This document shows positions 22,970-34,941 of a DNA stretch of 64,000 nucleotides, one piece after another; the stretch's first letter is position 1; each line of letters begins with the position of its first letter. Where the stretch lies: assembly GCF_000264995.1 (NCBI RefSeq), contig NW_006767444.1:430285-494284 (forward strand). The letters run 5' to 3'. Source of the stretch: Punctularia strigosozonata HHB-11173 SS5 (Eukaryota > Basidiomycota > Agaricomycetes > Corticiales > Punctulariaceae). The position numbers were made by a program, and so were the translations under genes. Under the pieces are notes generated by a model that was given only the letters and a program-made list of their open reading frames with translations, had not been told where the DNA came from and searched no databases.

Positions 22970-25900
22970 TCAGTCGTCGTCTGCCTCGATAACGCCGGTC
23001 AGCCGCCCGTCCCGGCTGCTTGCGCCAACCGTCACCCCGATGTCGCCCTTCGGGCGCTGCCATGCCTGCATGGGGACGTCCCACACAGACAGGTCGTACC
23101 GAGAGAGGTTCACGGTGACGCGTTTGCTCTCGCCTGGACGAAGCACCACATCGGTAAAACCCTTCAGCACGGCCGGCGGCTCGCCACTGTCCGACGGGAA
23201 GTGCAAGTAGACCTGTGGGATCTGAGAATACGGATTTAGGTTAGCGTAATCGAAGACCTAGACGATGCGGCCACGCGGGGTGGCTTACTTCGCCACCGAA
23301 CCTCTCGCCGACATTACGGACGTCGAAGTTGACGCTGTACGCTGGGCGATGGAGCCTTCCACGGTCATCGTCAGCGACAGCTCTACTATCCAAGCCTACA
23401 AGCCCAAGACCTACCATAGGGACACCGAAGACCCATAACCGCTCGGAGACGGCTTGTCTCCCTCCCAGGATTCCTCGAGCCCGTGCAACTCCGGCACATC
23501 CTCGTCCTCAATCTTGAAGATGGTTAGGTTATCGTACTCAAATTGCGTGTAGCTCAAGCCGAAGCCGAACTCGAATCGCGGTGTTCGTCCTAAGGCGTCG
23601 AACGCGCGGTAGTCTACCAGAAGACTACGGTGGCTCTTGGTCGGTATGCGCCACATCGTCAAGGAAGACGTGGACGTACCCTTCGTTATATGTAATGCTG
23701 AGGATGTCCTCCGAACCGCCACCGAGGACGAGCGAGGCGGGATAGTCGGACGCGTTCTTGGCGATGGTATACGGTAGCCTGCCGGACGGGTTGACGTCGC
23801 CGTACAGGACGTCGACGAGACTGTTGCCAGCTTCCTGGCCGGGGATGCCAGCCCATATTAACTATAGGCAAGTCTTACTTAGCCTCTGCGTGAACATGAA
23901 GCCTAGGCTAACGACCAACGTACAGCCGTCACGTTCGGATGATCGATCCACGGCTCGACAATCAGCGGTCCTACGCTGTGTGCGACGACCACGGTATTGT
24001 TGTTCTGTGCGGCGACGGCAAGGATCAGCTCGTCGCCGTTGTGCCAGGCTGTAAGGTTCTTCCTACAGTCGATTGGAGTGTCAGTGAGAGCTCATTGATA
24101 CTAACAAAGGTACGACGAACCGATCTCCCTCGTTGCCGTCAACGGTGATATAGTCCTCCCCACTATCTAGTTGCGCAATCTCAGGCTCGATACGAGATCG
24201 AAGTGCAAAGGCATGCATACCAGCATTTATAAACACAAGGGCGACATCGCGACCTATAGCAGCCGTCGCAGCGCCCACCAGGTCGTAATCGTTCAAGAAC
24301 CAGGTGAATATAGCACGGTCATGACGGGCGCGGGCTTGGAGTGACTCCAACGGCTACACATAATCGAACATGAACACCCAAACACAAGGAAGAAGTGGGG
24401 CGGTACCCACCGACACGAGATACGGGAACTCGCATGTACCAGACTGAAGTATGCATCGTTGTGAGCCGACTTATCCAGCATTAGAAGACTCCGCAACGTA
24501 CGCCCCAACCCATGGCCAACACGCCATCTACACCACCACGATCCGCAAATTCGTTCGGGCCGTTCCGCTGCGGTCCTGCGTCAGAGCCGATGACCGCGAC
24601 GCTCCGAGGTTTCTTCAACGGCAACGTCTCGTTCGCGTTCTTGAGCAGGACCGTGCTCGCTGCCCCGATGGCACGTACAACGTCCATGTGGTCCTCCTGC
24701 GCGTTGACGTGTTCATTCTATCGCCAACGGTCACGACATCAACGAGGATATACCAATGAAGTTTAAGAAAAGGCGGCGCACGGTCAGCGGATCTTGGAGG
24801 TTCCAGGCATTAAAATTGACGTCAGGATATCCCTCGTCTTGTTCAAGGAGGTACCATGCCGCGAGTATGCGAGTGGCCATGTCGTCGACTTTCGCTTCTG
24901 GGACTAAGCGAGCGTCAGCATTCGCCGACTCCCACTATATCCGACAACACGTACTCGTCCCGTTCTGAACGTACGCGGTCATGTTGCCGCCGAAGAAACT
25001 GTCTCCGGATCCGAACGTGACGTCGCCAGGCATGGTCATGTCCAATCCCATCATGGAGTCAAGGGTTGCGTGTGTAGCCTGAACGGAGAAGAGGACGACC
25101 TGTCAGTTCCTCGAGACAGGAGAGGAAGGCCAGCGCCGGACGAACCTGCCAGTCGCTCTGGACGTAGCCGCGGAATCCAAGCTCATCCTTGAGGATGCCA
25201 TTGAGCGTTTTGTCGTTGCTGCAAGCGTACGTCCCATTGATGAGATCTGTCGAGGCAATATGGTCTGATGCTGTGACTGCAGCAAAGATAACAAGAGGAC
25301 CACGCACTGTAGCTGCACATGACACTCGCAACGCCGGCCATCACGCTCCTCAAGAAGGGATGCACGTAAATCTCATGCTCCGTCCGGTCGTCGACGTTCG
25401 AACTGCTCATCGTTCTCGCGTGCTCTTGCTCGCTAGACAATGAAGTGAGTACATCGTCTTCATCCGCCTGAAACGACGACTTACTTGTTGATATAGTGCT
25501 TCGCGACAGCCTGTACACCAACACTCTGCATTCCCAAGATCGTCTCGTACGCAGCTTCACCCGCGAGGAACGGGTCCGCGCCGAAGCCCTCCCACACCCG
25601 CCCGCCTTGCGGGACACGCATGATGTTCATCATTGGACCCAAAGCCGCATGCACCCCCTTCGCCCGGAACTCAGAGCCCATTGCGGATCCGCGGAGACGC
25701 ATGAGCGTTCGGTTCCACCTGGACAAAGCTGCGTCAAGTCAAGTCCGATTGACCTCAAAAGACGAAAGACGTACGTCGCGGCGGTATTAAGGCCCGATGG
25801 GAACGCGGTCACGTAGTCCGCGAAGCGTACGCCGAGCGGGGAGTCTTCGAGGCATAGACCGGGGAAGGACCCGACCGGGGGTATATGGCCAACGCATCGC

Positions 25901-26377
25901 CCTTTCATCCACCCCACTCCCGTCGTCACGTTTACCTGCGGTGTCGTCAGTCACTGTGCACATCCGATATCGGGCACGCACCTTCTCCTCCAACGTCAGG
26001 TTCGCGATGAACGCCTGCGCCTTCTCCCACGCTGCATTCCACGCCTCGGTGAAGTCCGGCACGAGCCATGGCCCGTTCAGCGGATCTTGTACGGGCAGCG
26101 GATTGGCAGGTGTGACTGGGATGAATTCGGAGTCGGGTGTGGCAGGCGTCGGCGACGGATACGGCAAGAACATGTACGTCGTCGCAGGCGGCCATAGCGG
26201 CGTATCGATCGATGACAGGGTCGGAGGGACGGTACTCAGCGTCGAAGTCGAAGTCGTCGTTGAACTCGCGTCCACCGCTGTCGTTGTCGCTCCCGTCGGC
26301 AGTTCATTCTGTGCCAAAGCACGGGCGACTAGGCATGTTCCGATGCCCAGAGGGCGTAGAAAACGTGCATGTCGCAT
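22970..26377 (-). CDS. secreted GH3 beta-glucosidase
   Basis: Hydrolyses terminal beta-linked glucose from cellobiose and similar oligosaccharides. The start at 26377 opens a signal peptide ([16 protein letters not shown]), then a Ser/Thr-rich linker and the GH3 N-terminal barrel: [62 protein letters not shown] and the nucleophile motif GYVQSDW, with Asp at 25154-25152. The second domain has [28 protein letters not shown] and [20 protein letters not shown]. The C-terminal fibronectin-III-like domain reads [20 protein letters not shown] to VIEADDD at 22970. About ten or more short introns interrupt the gene, and not all were fixed. The order of motifs is complete for a full-length enzyme of roughly 850 residues. 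A perfect inverted repeat sits about 210 bp upstream. Confidence 0.85.
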
Positions 26378-26584
26378 GTCGTGTCGTTCTGGCGCGATGA
26401 GTTACGCCCTGCTGCAGTCGACGTCGTCAAGAGGCAAGAAACGAGGATCGTGAAGGCAGAGGTTATGGACGCGGTCGAGCGGCATCGTACCCGGCAAGCT
26501 GGAGTCCATGACGGAGCTCGGCGAAGCGGGCATTACGTGAGAGATACGGTGGTGTGTTTCTCCTTCATGGAGATCCGCAGCCTG

Positions 26585-26631
26585 CGAATAAATGCCCGAA
26601 CGCGCTGCGAGCGCGTTCGGGCATTTATTCG
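26585..26631. repeat. perfect 22-bp inverted repeat with 3-bp loop
   Basis: Arms 26585-26606 and 26610-26631 are exact reverse complements around gcg. Each arm begins cgaataaatgcccg. It lies about 210 bp upstream of the GH3 start and about 220 bp before the F-box pseudogene. As DNA it would extrude a strong cruciform, and as RNA it would fold into a perfect hairpin. No target-site duplication is apparent. Confidence 0.95.
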
Positions 26632-26848
26632 TGGAATTGCGTGTCCTTATCGGTGGGGTACATGCCTGGTACGCCTGGTACGCCTTCAAGACCCAGAATA
26701 TGATGAGGATACAGCTGATGAGTAGGTGCGGACGATGAGCGGATTTGCCAAGCATTCGGCCACGAGGTGCTACAAATGCTACGACGATATCGGGCGTGCG
26801 ACGAACAACGGTGTAATTACTCAGCATAATCCTTGGATTCGATCCACT

Positions 26849-28530
26849 ATGAGTAGCGACGATACATCCGCCATCGCACTCCTCGATATCAGCATCGATG
26901 TATTTACTCACATCATCGACCAACCACGCCAACCCCGACCTTCGTCACCTCGCCATGACATGCAGAGCGATCTACCACACGTGTAAACCACACTTCTACA
27001 AGCGGGTGAAGCTCACTTCTCTTGGGAGGTCAATCGCTTTTGCATACTTTCTCAGAACACAGGAGGGCGCCCTGCGTCACCCGACCATCCGCTGATTGTT
27101 CTTTGACGTTCAGGTCGAAATCGACACCTACCGAAACACTGGGACCTTGTGAAATCCCGGCTACAGGTCTGATCTCCACATCCCTCCTCGGCAGATGGTC
27201 TTCGTGTTGGAGATGGCATATGCCCTGAACCACCTCGAGTTCTTCGACCAGGGCGAATGCCTTGCCCGCGAACCCCGCCTGGCGGTGCCATCGTTGCCCT
27301 GCGCCATCTCACCGAATTCGCGACGTCGCGCAGCAAACATGGCATGCGTCTTCTCAAGCGGATGTCCCAACCCCTTCGTAGCCTATACATCGGCAAGCCA
27401 GCCGGGGAGCTCTTTTGCTCTTCGACCTCCCCCGCTTCCGCATCCGTCCAATAGTTTGAGCCGATCTGTCGCATTTCGCCAGCTCTCTCGAGACAGTGGA
27501 GATGGAGGAGTCGTATCTGTCGCACCTCCAGGATGCTGCGACGTTTCCCCCGTCTGAGATACCTGGACATAAAGCACATCGGCATTAGATCGCGGCTCGT
27601 GGACTGGGCGCGCCTTCGCGCCACGTTTCCCGCACTGCGCTTTCTCAATTACGTCCCAGAGACTCGGGAGACATTATTCGGGATGGAGCGCTCTCGCGCA
27701 TACAATATCGCGACGGAATCTGTGGGTGAGGATGTGGATGCGGCTTCCTGTCTGTTTGTGCGCGAACCGATTACAGGGGCAGCACACGTATCCGAGGGAT
27801 TGATCATATAAGAGAATTGATTATCGTAAAAAAGGCCTGGAAGGTAGCATCCGAGACGCGTGCCTCGACCTCTCGCCGTCTGTCATCTGTTGGGATGAGC
27901 ACGACCTCTCGAGCGCAATGTTCTTCTTCGCTGAGGTGAAGGACGAAATCCCCTCCGTGAACGCGGTACTATGGGGCGCACTCCTCGACCTCGGTCTGCC
28001 CCAGTCATCCTCCAACGATCGGGTGAGTGGTATGGCGTTTGGCTTGCAGCACAGGAAACAAAGGCGTAACACGTGTTTTCGATAGTCGGGTATGAAGTAT
28101 TTTCTTGGGGGGTTGCCCATTGCTGGCCTGAATCTGCGAGTGCACTCCGCTGTACTGAACGGAGGCATGGCGGCCGCCCTTCTGCCAAGCCCAGACCCGG
28201 CCGAGGCATGCGCAAAGGTACTTCTAGACGCTATTCCGAGTCTTAAACGCATAAACCTGTACGTCGTGGGCTCGGACGAGCACCAGCCGATTTCATGGAT
28301 AGTCGACGCCGAGCACGGTGAACCTAGCCTTCGTCGGGTTTCGGCAGAGGAAGGGCGAGCGTGGAGAAAAGCACAGGTACGCGGTTCCGTTACGAACACC
28401 CGGGTCATGTACCAATAGTGTGCTGATCGGTGCGTTCCGCGACCAGGTTCGTGGCTACTCTGGCTGGGCTCGCGAAGGGCGGCGGGTAGAGTTGTTTCTG
28501 GACCCGAACAGGCAGATTAGGCGTAAATGA
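26849..28530 (+). pseudogene. decayed F-box/LRR-like family copy
   Basis: It follows the family layout from end to end: the F-box (ISIDVFTHIID, then PDLRHLAMTCRAIYHTC), HLEFFDQGECLAREPRL, the MSQPLRSLYIGKP equivalent, FPRLRYLDIKH, the second exon (GLPIAGLNLRVHSAVLN) and the last exon (GYSGWAREGRRVELFLDPNR). The first exon, however, is spread over all three frames, with several frameshifts and in-frame stops, for example a shift near 26935 and a TGA near 27095. Exons 2 and 3 are intact and keep normal splice sites (GT after 28374). It is unlikely to make a full protein. It is the only broken full-length member among five in the window. Confidence 0.8.
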
Positions 28531-30336
28531 TGTCGCCCGCCCCGCATATCCACGTTCAGTCAAGAGTGTGCGCAAGTCAAAAGTTACCAATAGATCGATT
28601 CGGGAATACGGTGGAGGAATATTGCAATGCGAAGTACAGTAAAGCAGACGCATTATCATCGTCGTTCCCAGATATTTCATTCGCTGGTACGTGTGAATCG
28701 GCATTATGGACCGCGGACCACAACCGCATAACTGAAGCGCAAGCTTGCCTCCTGCCGCGATGACGCGACGACGGTTCCCGACTACTACTGCGTTTCCTTC
28801 GTCCCTGCCGAGGCCAGATGCCCCTACCACGGGAAGAGAGACGTTTGAAGAGCATTGATTGAACTCGTAATCATGCAATGGTTCGATCAGTCATAATGCG
28901 AAGCCCGTCACTGGACGCCACACTGCGCCATAAAGGGAACGCCATATCGGGCGACGGCACGCTTCCGAATCTAAGTTCCTGCCGGGCCGAACTTGAAGAG
29001 GGCAATGTGCAGCTGGGTACGTAGTCGGTGTAGCATGTGAGGTGTATCCGCTTATACAGACGAGGAACAAAGGCGAAAGTTGAGGGATAACTGCAAGAAC
29101 TAACTGATTGCAGCACGCGTCCTGGATGGGCAGTTGAGCTTCCTGGTATCTGAAGCTTGGGGATCCGAATCGCGCGCGCGTCCAGATGACCAGATACCGA
29201 CCCCGAGAATCGTTGTCCTGAAGGAAGGAGCGAGAAGAATAAGTGAATCCGCCTGAAAACGTTCGACCCGTCTTGCCTCCACGATCAAACGAAATGGCCG
29301 TGAGCACCCCGGGCCGGGGAAGCTCTGCGCGCGAGATGCGTGGCGTTTGAGAGAGGAGCGCTGGAACCGGGGCCGGGTATATCTTCGCGCCGTGGCATTA
29401 CGGGTCCCATGCGGAATTTGCGCCTGATTGAGGGCTGAAGAAGCTCTTCGAGGAACACATGGCATTCGCCCACGTTTCCTCAACACCCCGTTCCATCAGC
29501 GGGAAGGGCGGCGCAACACTCGGTGTTAACATCTCTATTGCGCGCTGGTATGTATAGGATGAACAATGGCGGGTCTCAATGAGTTGCTGTAGTAACCGAG
29601 CGAGATGCGACGAACTGCAGTCTATGTTTGAGTTGATCGTCTCAGGGACGCGGTGGAGAAGGTTTCGCTTTTCTTTCCGAGAGAGACGCCAACGTGGTGA
29701 TCAACAATCAGCATCCCTGGTCGATCGCCACTTGCGGCATCAGTTGGACGTCCTCCCAAGCCTTCCGCAAAATTTCTGCGGAGTGGAGGGGGGTACTAAC
29801 CAGTGAGGTCGCACCGACGCCGAGTGAGGGAAGAAAACGCAGGAGGCAAAGCATATACGCGCATATACGCAACAAAAAACAGGGGAGGTCGATCACCCGC
29901 GCCGTCGCCCGATCAGGAGGCGACGACCGAGTTCACACACTCGTCGTCCGTTGCGCCCACCGCGGTCACGGCCACGCCCACCGCCAACGAACGCAGCTTG
30001 CTTCCTCCCTCGTCGTCGCCGTCGCCCACGACGAGCAGACCGCCCTCAGGCCCATCGGAAGCGTCCATTTACGTCCAGCTTCCGGGCAGTGCCGCCACGC
30101 GCCGCGCGACGCAGCGCAAAGCAACAGCAACAACAAGCGCATCGCCGTTGACCTCAGTCAGCCGCGTACGACTGTTCTTGCTCTTGCCCTCGTCCGTCGC
30201 ACCCTCCTCACGTCGTCCTCCTCTAGCTTTCGCACCGACACCACCACCAACTACCTCCATCGCGGCCGACGGAGCAGCAACCCCCGTCTAACCATCATCA
30301 ACACCACCACCTCAACCGACCCACCGACCAGCGACT
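28531..30336. other. intergenic and KIN4 5' leader
   Basis: 28531-29500 shows no recognisable gene; open frames on either strand lack conserved domains. About 29800-30336 is C-rich on the plus strand with many ACC/TCC runs, typical of a long 5' leader before the KIN4 ATG. Frames open through it are composition artefacts. Confidence 0.5.
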
Positions 30337-33300
30337 ATGGCCGCCGTCGCCGACCCCGCGACGTCGCTCCAGATCCCCGATCACGGTGCACACGCCAGCC
30401 CTGGTCCGTCCTACCACCACCGCCCGAACGGCGCCGCTGCGCGCGCGGCCTCCGTCGCCATCCAACCCTCCGCCGCGTCGTCCTCGCCCGCCTCCGCCCG
30501 CAAGCGCGCCTCCCACACCGTCACCACCGCCGCCGCCTCCGCGCCCACCTCCCAAGGCCAGCCGGACGAAGCCCGCGACGTGTACGCGCACCCGGCGGCG
30601 GTCGCGTACGCCGCCGCCCACCCCCGCCGGACGATCCCCAAATTCGGACCGTACCTCCTCCTCCAGACCCTCGGCGAGGGCGAGTTCGGCAAGGTCAAGC
30701 TCGGCCTGCATTCGCAGTGGGGCGAGGAGGTCGCGGTGAAGCTCATCCGCAGGGGTAATATCGACACCGCCGTGCGGATGACCAAGGTCGAGCGCGAGAT
30801 CGAGGTCCTTCGGGTACGTCGAGCTCGATCCATCTTATCATCATCTCATGTCCAGCTACTCATCGCACATGCCCTGTTTGCAGACGCTCAAACACCCGAA
30901 CATCGTTCGCCTCTACGACGTGATCGAGACCGACAAGTATATCGGTATCATCCTCGAATATGCCTCCGGCGGCGAGCTCTTCGACCACATCCTCGCGCAC
31001 CGCTACCTCAAGGAAAAGGACGCGTGTAAACTCTTCGCGCAGCTTATCTCCGGCGTGTGGTATATCCACCAGAAGAAGATCGTCCACCGCGACCTCAAGC
31101 TCGAGAATCTCCTCCTCGACCGGCACCGCAACGTGATCATCACCGACTTCGGCTTCGCGAACCGGTTCGAGCACCGTGCCGACGACCTCATGCAGACCAG
31201 CTGTGGTTCCCCTTGCTACGCCGCGCCGGAGCTCGTCATCAGCGAAGGCGCCTACGTTGGCAGCGCGGTCGACATCTGGTCTTGCGGCGTCATCCTCTAC
31301 GCCATGCTCGCCGGCTACCTCCCGTTCGACGACGACCCCGCCAACCCCGACGGCGACAACATCAACCTCCTCTACCGCTATATCGTCACCACTCCCTTGT
31401 CCTTCCCGGAGTACGTTTCCGCCGAAGCCCGCGACCTGCTCGGGATCATGCTCGTCCCCGACCCAGGCGCCCGCGCCGACCTCGGCCGCGTCATGGCGCA
31501 CCCCTGGCTCGCGCCGTGGCAGCACCTGTTTGACAAGAGCGTGGAGGAGCTCGAGCGCGCCGCGATGGAGCAGCACCAGATGAAGCGTCTCGCGTACCAG
31601 CGCCAGATGAAGCAGGCGCAGCAGCAAGCCCAGATCCAAGCCCAGCAGCAGCAGCCCCAACAGCAGCTCCAGGCGAACGGGCAGAAGGAGAAGGAGATGG
31701 CGCGCAGCCAGAGCGCGCGCCCGGATCACCCCGCGAACGTCACCGCGCCGCCGGTCAGCGCGCGCAGCAAGAGCACGCAGAAGGAGCAGTACGTGTACGA
31801 GACCGCGACGGACCCGGTGCACCCGCACGCCTCGAGTCGGCGCGGCCACTCGAGCGCGGTCGTCATGCCGTCCAGCCAGCCGCTCTCGGACGACGACCCC
31901 TTCGCCCCCGCGCCAGCGCCCGCACCCGCACCACAGCGCCACGCGTCGGCCACGCGAAAGGAGGTTCAGGCGCCTGCGCCCGCGTCCGCGCCGCAGCCAT
32001 CGAAAGCGAAGCAGACGGGCAGCTTCCGGCACACCGTCCAGCTCGAGTATGGCGAGCAGAGCCAGGCGGGCGAGCACGGGCAGGTCGGCCGGAGTCCGCC
32101 GCGCCCGCTGCCCGTGCCCCGCGCGTCCGAGGAGAGGCCGGGCAAGCACCGCGTGCCGTCCGCGCAGGCCGTGGCGGAGCAGATCGCGAACGCGAACGGC
32201 GCGCCGGCGGTCAAGGCGCTCCCTGTCGTGCCCGGCCAAGAGCGTCCGCGGCCCGAGCGGGCGACGCAGCCACCGATTACGACCTCCCAACAGCAACATC
32301 AACGCCAGCAACAGCGCGAGCCGCCCGTGTTGTCGGTCGAGAACGCGTCGCCGCCGCCGACGATCGTGCCGAGCGTGTCTGTGGACGACCGCGGGGTGAT
32401 TCCGATCCCGAGCGCGGAGAACGGAAAGCCGCTCGTGGCCGAGCGCGAGGCGAGCGGGGGAAGCGTCGGCTCGAGGAGGAGCGGGCACAAGCGCGGGATC
32501 AGCGTCGACCGGCTCGGGCTCGCGAAGATCTTTGGAGAGAAGGAACGCGCGCCGAGTCGGGAGGACGTTGCGGGTGCGCAGGGAGGGGGAGAGGAGAACG
32601 CGGGGTGGTATGTGGGGAGGAAGCCGTCGAGGGATGTGGGCGGCGCCGCTCCGGCCGTGGAGAGGTCTCCGTCGAACGCGGGGAGGGGGTGGTACGTCGG
32701 CAAACGGCCGTCGACGCTGCAGACGGCGCCGTCGCAGAGCGGGGCATCGACGGATGGAGGCGTGTCGCCGAGCGTCAACACAAGCATGGGGTCGGCGACT
32801 ACCAAACCGGAGGAGCAGCTGCTCAGTCCTGGCAGCGCGGGCAAAAAGAGTGGACGAAGGAACACGCTTACGGTCATGGTCGATGCGGTGCGCAAGGGCA
32901 GCAGACGCGAGAGCCGGCGTGCGGGCGCGGAGACGCCGACGGCGGAGAAGACGCCCGTGTTCGACGTTCCTACTGTCGTCGGGGACCCAGAGAAGCAAGA
33001 AGCGGCCTCGGTGGCGCCCCCGCCTCCGCCGGCGAAGGACGAGCATCCGCCCTCGTCGTTCCAGAAGGACCGCTCCAGTGTCGGGGTGGGCATGCCGGCG
33101 AGCACGAACAAGGCCCGCAAGGTGATGCAGTGGTTCAGGACGCGCAGCCGCGAGCCGGAGGACGTGACGCCGACGGAGAGCCCGCTTCAAGAGCCGATCG
33201 CGATGCCGTCCACTACGGGTGCGGCGCCGCCCCCTCCCAGCGCGTACGTCCCGCCGCCTGCGGAGACGCCCGCGCGGACGCCCAAGTTATCTGTCACGAC

Positions 33301-34177
33301 CCCCGGCGGGAGGCATGGCGAGCGCGCCGCGACGGACTATGCGCCCGCGCCGACACCGACCGCGACTGGGTTCGGTGGGCGCTTCAGGCGCTCGGTCGGT
33401 ATTGGAGGAACGCCGGCGAGGGACAAGAATCAGCAAATGAAGATCCATCACGGACCGGTCGACCCTGCGACGATCACCACAACGAACGACCCGCCGGCGG
33501 TGATGGCGCACGTAAGGGAAGTGCTAGAGGGTATGGGGCTTGCGATCACGGTCGAGCACGAGTACAAGTTCCGCTGCGTGCGCGAGAAGAAGAAGGGTGC
33601 GGACGTGGAGCGTGCACGGGGTGCGAGTATCGCGGCGTTCACGATGGTGGGCAGCGCAGCGAGCAACGGGGTATGTTTTTGTTTTGGGATTTGCCTCAAC
33701 AGACGGGCTGACGTTGAGGATCTTGGATAGGTCGACCGTCGCGGGTTACCTGTACCGCAGGGCTCCGGTGCTGGCGGTATGCTCCGCGGCTTGTTGATGC
33801 GCCGCCAATCGTCGCAGGTGTCGACGCACCCGACGCCCTTCACGGAAATGGCGCCGAGTGCGGCGGAATCGACGGTTCCTGCCGATGGATCCAACCCGTC
33901 GCTCGCTACCGAGCAGGAAGGCGTCATCGAAACTATTTACGGCGACAGGACGATCGACATGCTCGATGAGGTTCGGTTCTCGGTCGAACTTACGAGGCTC
34001 GACCGCCTGTACGACACCTACAGCTTGGACATCCGCAGGCTCAAGGGCAACCTGCGAAGCTACAAGTTTTTGTACGATACTGTCAGAGAGTGCGCACCCT
34101 CTCCTTTCTTCCGGCTGCCTTGTAACTGACGCCCCGCCCGCAGTCGCGCCGAACTCCAGCAGCGGTCTACTTCCTGA
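30337..34177 (+). CDS. KIN4-type serine/threonine protein kinase
   Basis: Candidate orthologue of yeast KIN4/FRK1, which delay mitotic exit when the spindle is mispositioned. Four exons join exactly: 30337-30813, 30884-33670, 33731-34089 and 34144-34177, giving 1218 residues. The kinase domain (about 105-390) has the glycine loop LGEGEFGKVKLG, VAIKL-type lysine in EVAVKLIRR, HRDLKLENLLL, DFG in TDFGFAN and activation loop TSCGSPCYAAPE. The insert FDDDPANPDGDNINLLYRYI is characteristic of the KIN4 branch. A long low-complexity region with a Gln-rich stretch and many Ser/Pro/Arg motifs follows. The C-terminal region looks like a KA1 domain (MKIHHGPVDPATIT, HEYKFRCVREKKKG, DEVRFSVELTRLDRLY). The domain order is complete. 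Assignment to KIN4 rather than another AMPK-related kinase rests on the DDDP...NINLLY insert. Confidence 0.85.
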
Positions 34178-34941
34178 CGTGTACCCGGTGCCCTTACGCA
34201 TAGGTCGACCAGTTCTTCCCATGTTTGCCTTTCTACAGCCGCTCGAATGCTCGACCACAGCCCATTTACCCTAATCGCCCACACCTTCCTTAATACCGTC
34301 TTCCCCCTCTACATCATTTGTACATGTGTTCCCTGCACATCCACCTCGTTTTCCTCCTCCGATTCTTGTTATCCTCTCACATACTCCCGTGCCCCATTGT
34401 TGGTAGTCCTACTTGTTTTCCTTTGGCTGCGTTCCATTTACATCGTATATACTCTCTTTTTCCCTTCTCCTTAGCCAGAATTGTGAATCGCGTTCCCCGA
34501 CGAGCTGAATCCCGCCCCGATGCAAAATTACTTGTTTCCTCCCGTTGCCCCTTGTTTCATGTTCCGTCTCTAGCATTACTCTGGTCGGTGGTGTACATTA
34601 TTCTATGTGTTCTCCCAATGCGATAGAATACGACTGGCCTGTCGAATGCACCCCGGAATGAAGTGCACCGCTTGCCCCTTAAACAGTCCGTCACGAACGT
34701 GTCGCCGGTTGTCAGTGGTCAGTACGGCGCACATCGCGAGCTGCGGCTCCGGTGGTCCCTCGCGCACGCATGAGCAGCGCATATGGGATGCAGCGGCGGC
34801 GGGCGCCGCGTCGTCGCACCATTATTACGACCTGCAACGCTCGAGTCTCCGTCCTCATCTGAGCTTGCGTACAATCAAACACTATACCGGAGTCAACTCT
34901 ATCTGGATCTTGTAAATTACTGACAAGCGACTGATATATTC
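34178..34941. other. intergenic, KIN4 3' flank
   Basis: 34250-34480 is strongly T- and C-rich on the plus strand, consistent with the KIN4 3' UTR. It is convergent with F-box gene C. No conserved ORF is seen. Confidence 0.5.

Noticed and set aside
29694-30758. 354-codon plus-strand frame overlapping the KIN4 5' leader
   Set aside because: Composition artefact of C-rich leader and out-of-frame KIN4 exon 1. Highly Arg/Pro-rich with no conserved motif.
30860-33190. 776-codon open frame antisense to KIN4
   Set aside because: It is a GC-rich shadow of the kinase reading frame: Arg/Leu/His-rich, without domains or a promoter. The plus-strand kinase explains the region.
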